Below are positions 62,809 through 64,000 of a stretch of 64,000 nt of DNA, piece by piece; the first letter of the stretch is position 1, and each line of letters begins with the position of its first letter. This DNA is from Rhodospirillum sp. UBA1311 (GTDB taxonomy: Bacteria > Pseudomonadota > Alphaproteobacteria > Rhodospirillales > Rhodospirillaceae): positions 34,446-98,445 of the forward strand of contig DBTR01000067.1 in assembly GCA_002307145.1 (NCBI GenBank), read 5' to 3'. The position numbers and the translations under genes were made by a program. Below the pieces are notes generated by a model, which saw nothing but the letters and a program-made list of their open reading frames with translations, was not told the DNA's origin and ran no database searches.

Positions 62809-63801
62809 TCACGGATGGAAACGCGCCGGAGCTAGGCGCCGCCACCAAGAAGCCTTCGCTGCTTGGAGCGCTTCGTTCCAGTCCTTTGCCGGATCATTCG
62901 GTGCTTCCACCGAGAACGGCAGTCCGAGACCATCGGACAGCTCGCGCAATAGGACCGTATACGCGTCTCCTGCCCGATCTCGATCACACGCGGAGATCAC
63001 CGTTGCACCTTCCGGCATCTCGCGCATTGCAGCGCTGACGTCTTCGCCTAAACATCCTCTCCGGATCGCCACGTACCGCGTCACCTGCCGCAATTCGGGC
63101 GGTGACATCTCGTAATGAGACATCGCGTCGATCGGGCTTTCAACGAAGACCAGCCGAGAATCCTCAGGCATGTTTCCAGAGTGCCAGAGCCCCGGCAGTG
63201 CGCCCCGGGTATAAGCCTTGAACGACGCCTCGCCCTCCTTCGCTGGCCGATTGCGCCGTTCCACCCCGACCAAGCCCGCGTGCGAGGTATACGGAAAGAC
63301 GGCATTGCTCCGTCCATCAACCCGGAACGTCCCGGCAAAACGTGGGCACGTTAGGGTCTCCTCCGTGAGGCCACGTTCATTTTCGAGGAACACGCTGCGG
63401 CCCGTCCTTTGAGCGCTTTCCCACTCGGTCTTTGCCTGAAGGGCATTGCCTTCGCGAGACTGAGGCTTGGGCCTCTCACCAAACTCTGGAATCCCGACGG
63501 ACAAGACCTGCCGGCTACGAAGCCGTTTAATTGCGTCACCGACCGACAGCCCGAGCCGCCATTGCAGCAAATCGACCACCGAACCTTGCCAACCTGCATT
63601 GGACGAGAACACCCAGTGCCCAGACGTCGCGACACCGATGATCAACTTCGTTCCATCGGAATGCCGCATCACAGTATGGCTGTGGTCGCTCGCCCGGCGA
63701 TCAACGCCGAAGCCGACGCTTGCTGCGACCGCCCGCACGTCGACCTCCACCTTCAGCGTCTCCAACGCGACACGCTCTCTCCTGCGGCGGACTCGCCTCA
63801 C
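62809..63801 (-). CDS. DUF3991/Toprim domain protein of a mobile element
   Basis: A 330-residue protein. HWVFSSNAGWQGSVVDLLQW belongs to the DUF3991-like N-terminal part, and the Toprim fold has VFVESPIDAMSHYE (catalytic Glu) and ISACDRDRAGD (DxD). Such proteins are encoded beside relaxases on plasmids and integrative elements and may act as primases. The GTG at 63801 overlaps the upstream stop (GTGA) with GGAGACGGA before it, so the GTG at 63834 is rejected. Confidence 0.8.
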   Translation of the reverse strand: MRRVRRRRERVALETLKVEVDVRAVAASVGFGVDRRASDHSHTVMRHSDGTKLIIGVATSGHWVFSSNAGWQGSVVDLLQWRLGLSVGDAIKRLRSRQVLSVGIPEFGERPKPQSREGNALQAKTEWESAQRTGRSVFLENERGLTEETLTCPRFAGTFRVDGRSNAVFPYTSHAGLVGVERRNRPAKEGEASFKAYTRGALPGLWHSGNMPEDSRLVFVESPIDAMSHYEMSPPELRQVTRYVAIRRGCLGEDVSAAMREMPEGATVISACDRDRAGDAYTVLLRELSDGLGLPFSVEAPNDPAKDWNEALQAAKASWWRRLAPARFHP

Positions 63802-63989
63802 TCCGTCTCCAGCGCTTTCCGCAAGTCGTCGCACACTCTCGTCAAGCCGCTCACCTGCTGCGTCAAACTCTCGAGCTTGCTCGCGAAGAGCGCTTCCCGC
63901 TCCTTCGTTTCGCGTTCCAACCGGCTGACCGCTTGCAAGAGTTCGCGCTCCATCATCGTCAGGGCTTCCATGACCAACGTAAGCGTCAT
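63798..63989 (-). CDS. Small coiled-coil protein, 63 residues
   Basis: LLQAVSRLERETKEREALFASKLESL is a continuous heptad-like helix, seen in parts. Function unknown; accessory mobilisation proteins of similar size and shape occur upstream of such Toprim genes. The ATG at 63989 is the first of three. The gene overlaps the Toprim gene start by four bases. Confidence 0.6.
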   Translation of the reverse strand: MTLTLVMEALTMMERELLQAVSRLERETKEREALFASKLESLTQQVSGLTRVCDDLRKALETE

Positions 63990-64000
63990 CTGACGGCTAC

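Overview
The window reads as chromosomal DNA of a high-GC alphaproteobacterium, most likely of the Rhodospirillales or a similar metabolically versatile, facultatively anaerobic group (inferred, no rRNA is present). The reasons are strong GC bias with dense overlapping genes, a TorC/TorD/TorA respiratory operon, a Rieske plus fused cytochrome b/c1 module, pseudoazurin, cytochrome c' and tripartite tricarboxylate transporters (TTT). No rRNA, tRNA or CRISPR array was seen.

Layout. (1) 1-1662: partial flavin oxidoreductase and a DEDDh exonuclease. (2) 1797-10549: a nickel-pincer hydroxy-acid racemase region. KdgT-type permease, LarA, LarC, LarE and glycerate kinase form one minus-strand operon behind a near-perfect sigma54 promoter and a PrpR_N-type sigma54 activator; larB stands alone on the plus strand. 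(3) 10776-19380: a soluble hybrid kinase and TorR-like regulator, TorR-like boxes, torCDA and moaA. (4) 20294-45549: the most unusual part. Two paralogous catabolic cassettes on opposite strands share the order fumarase/aspartase-superfamily lyase, MmgE/PrpD protein, UxaA N-terminal subunit, UxaA C-terminal subunit. Each has a complete TTT transporter. Cassette A (plus) adds an aminotransferase and an Ldh_2 dehydrogenase; cassette B (minus) adds a second LarA-like protein. Between them lie a second LarC and a chemoreceptor. Cassette A has a divergent LysR regulator; cassette B has tandem operators and a two-component system with a periplasmic binding-protein-like sensor.

(5) 45701-57022: a peroxidase-like CMD protein, then a redox region: BtuCDF-type importer with pseudoazurin, porin, Rieske, fused cytochrome b/c1, ATP-grasp protein, cytochrome c, GNAT protein, cytochrome c' and cytochrome b561. 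An FNR-type box precedes the porin. (6) 57020-64000: a horizontally acquired segment with an IS3 remnant, a low-GC three-gene ABC-3C conflict system whose first start codon follows a run of 12 G, and then small unknown genes and a DUF3991/Toprim protein typical of mobilisable elements.

How the parts fit. Regions 2 and 4 look built to import unusual 2-hydroxy or substituted dicarboxylic acids, interconvert stereoisomers (LarA, MmgE/PrpD epimerase), cleave C-N, C-O or C-S bonds (lyase, UxaA/SuyAB type) and feed fumarate, pyruvate or glycerate to central metabolism. The substrates cannot be read from sequence alone. Regions 3 and 5 are anaerobic or low-oxygen respiratory modules.
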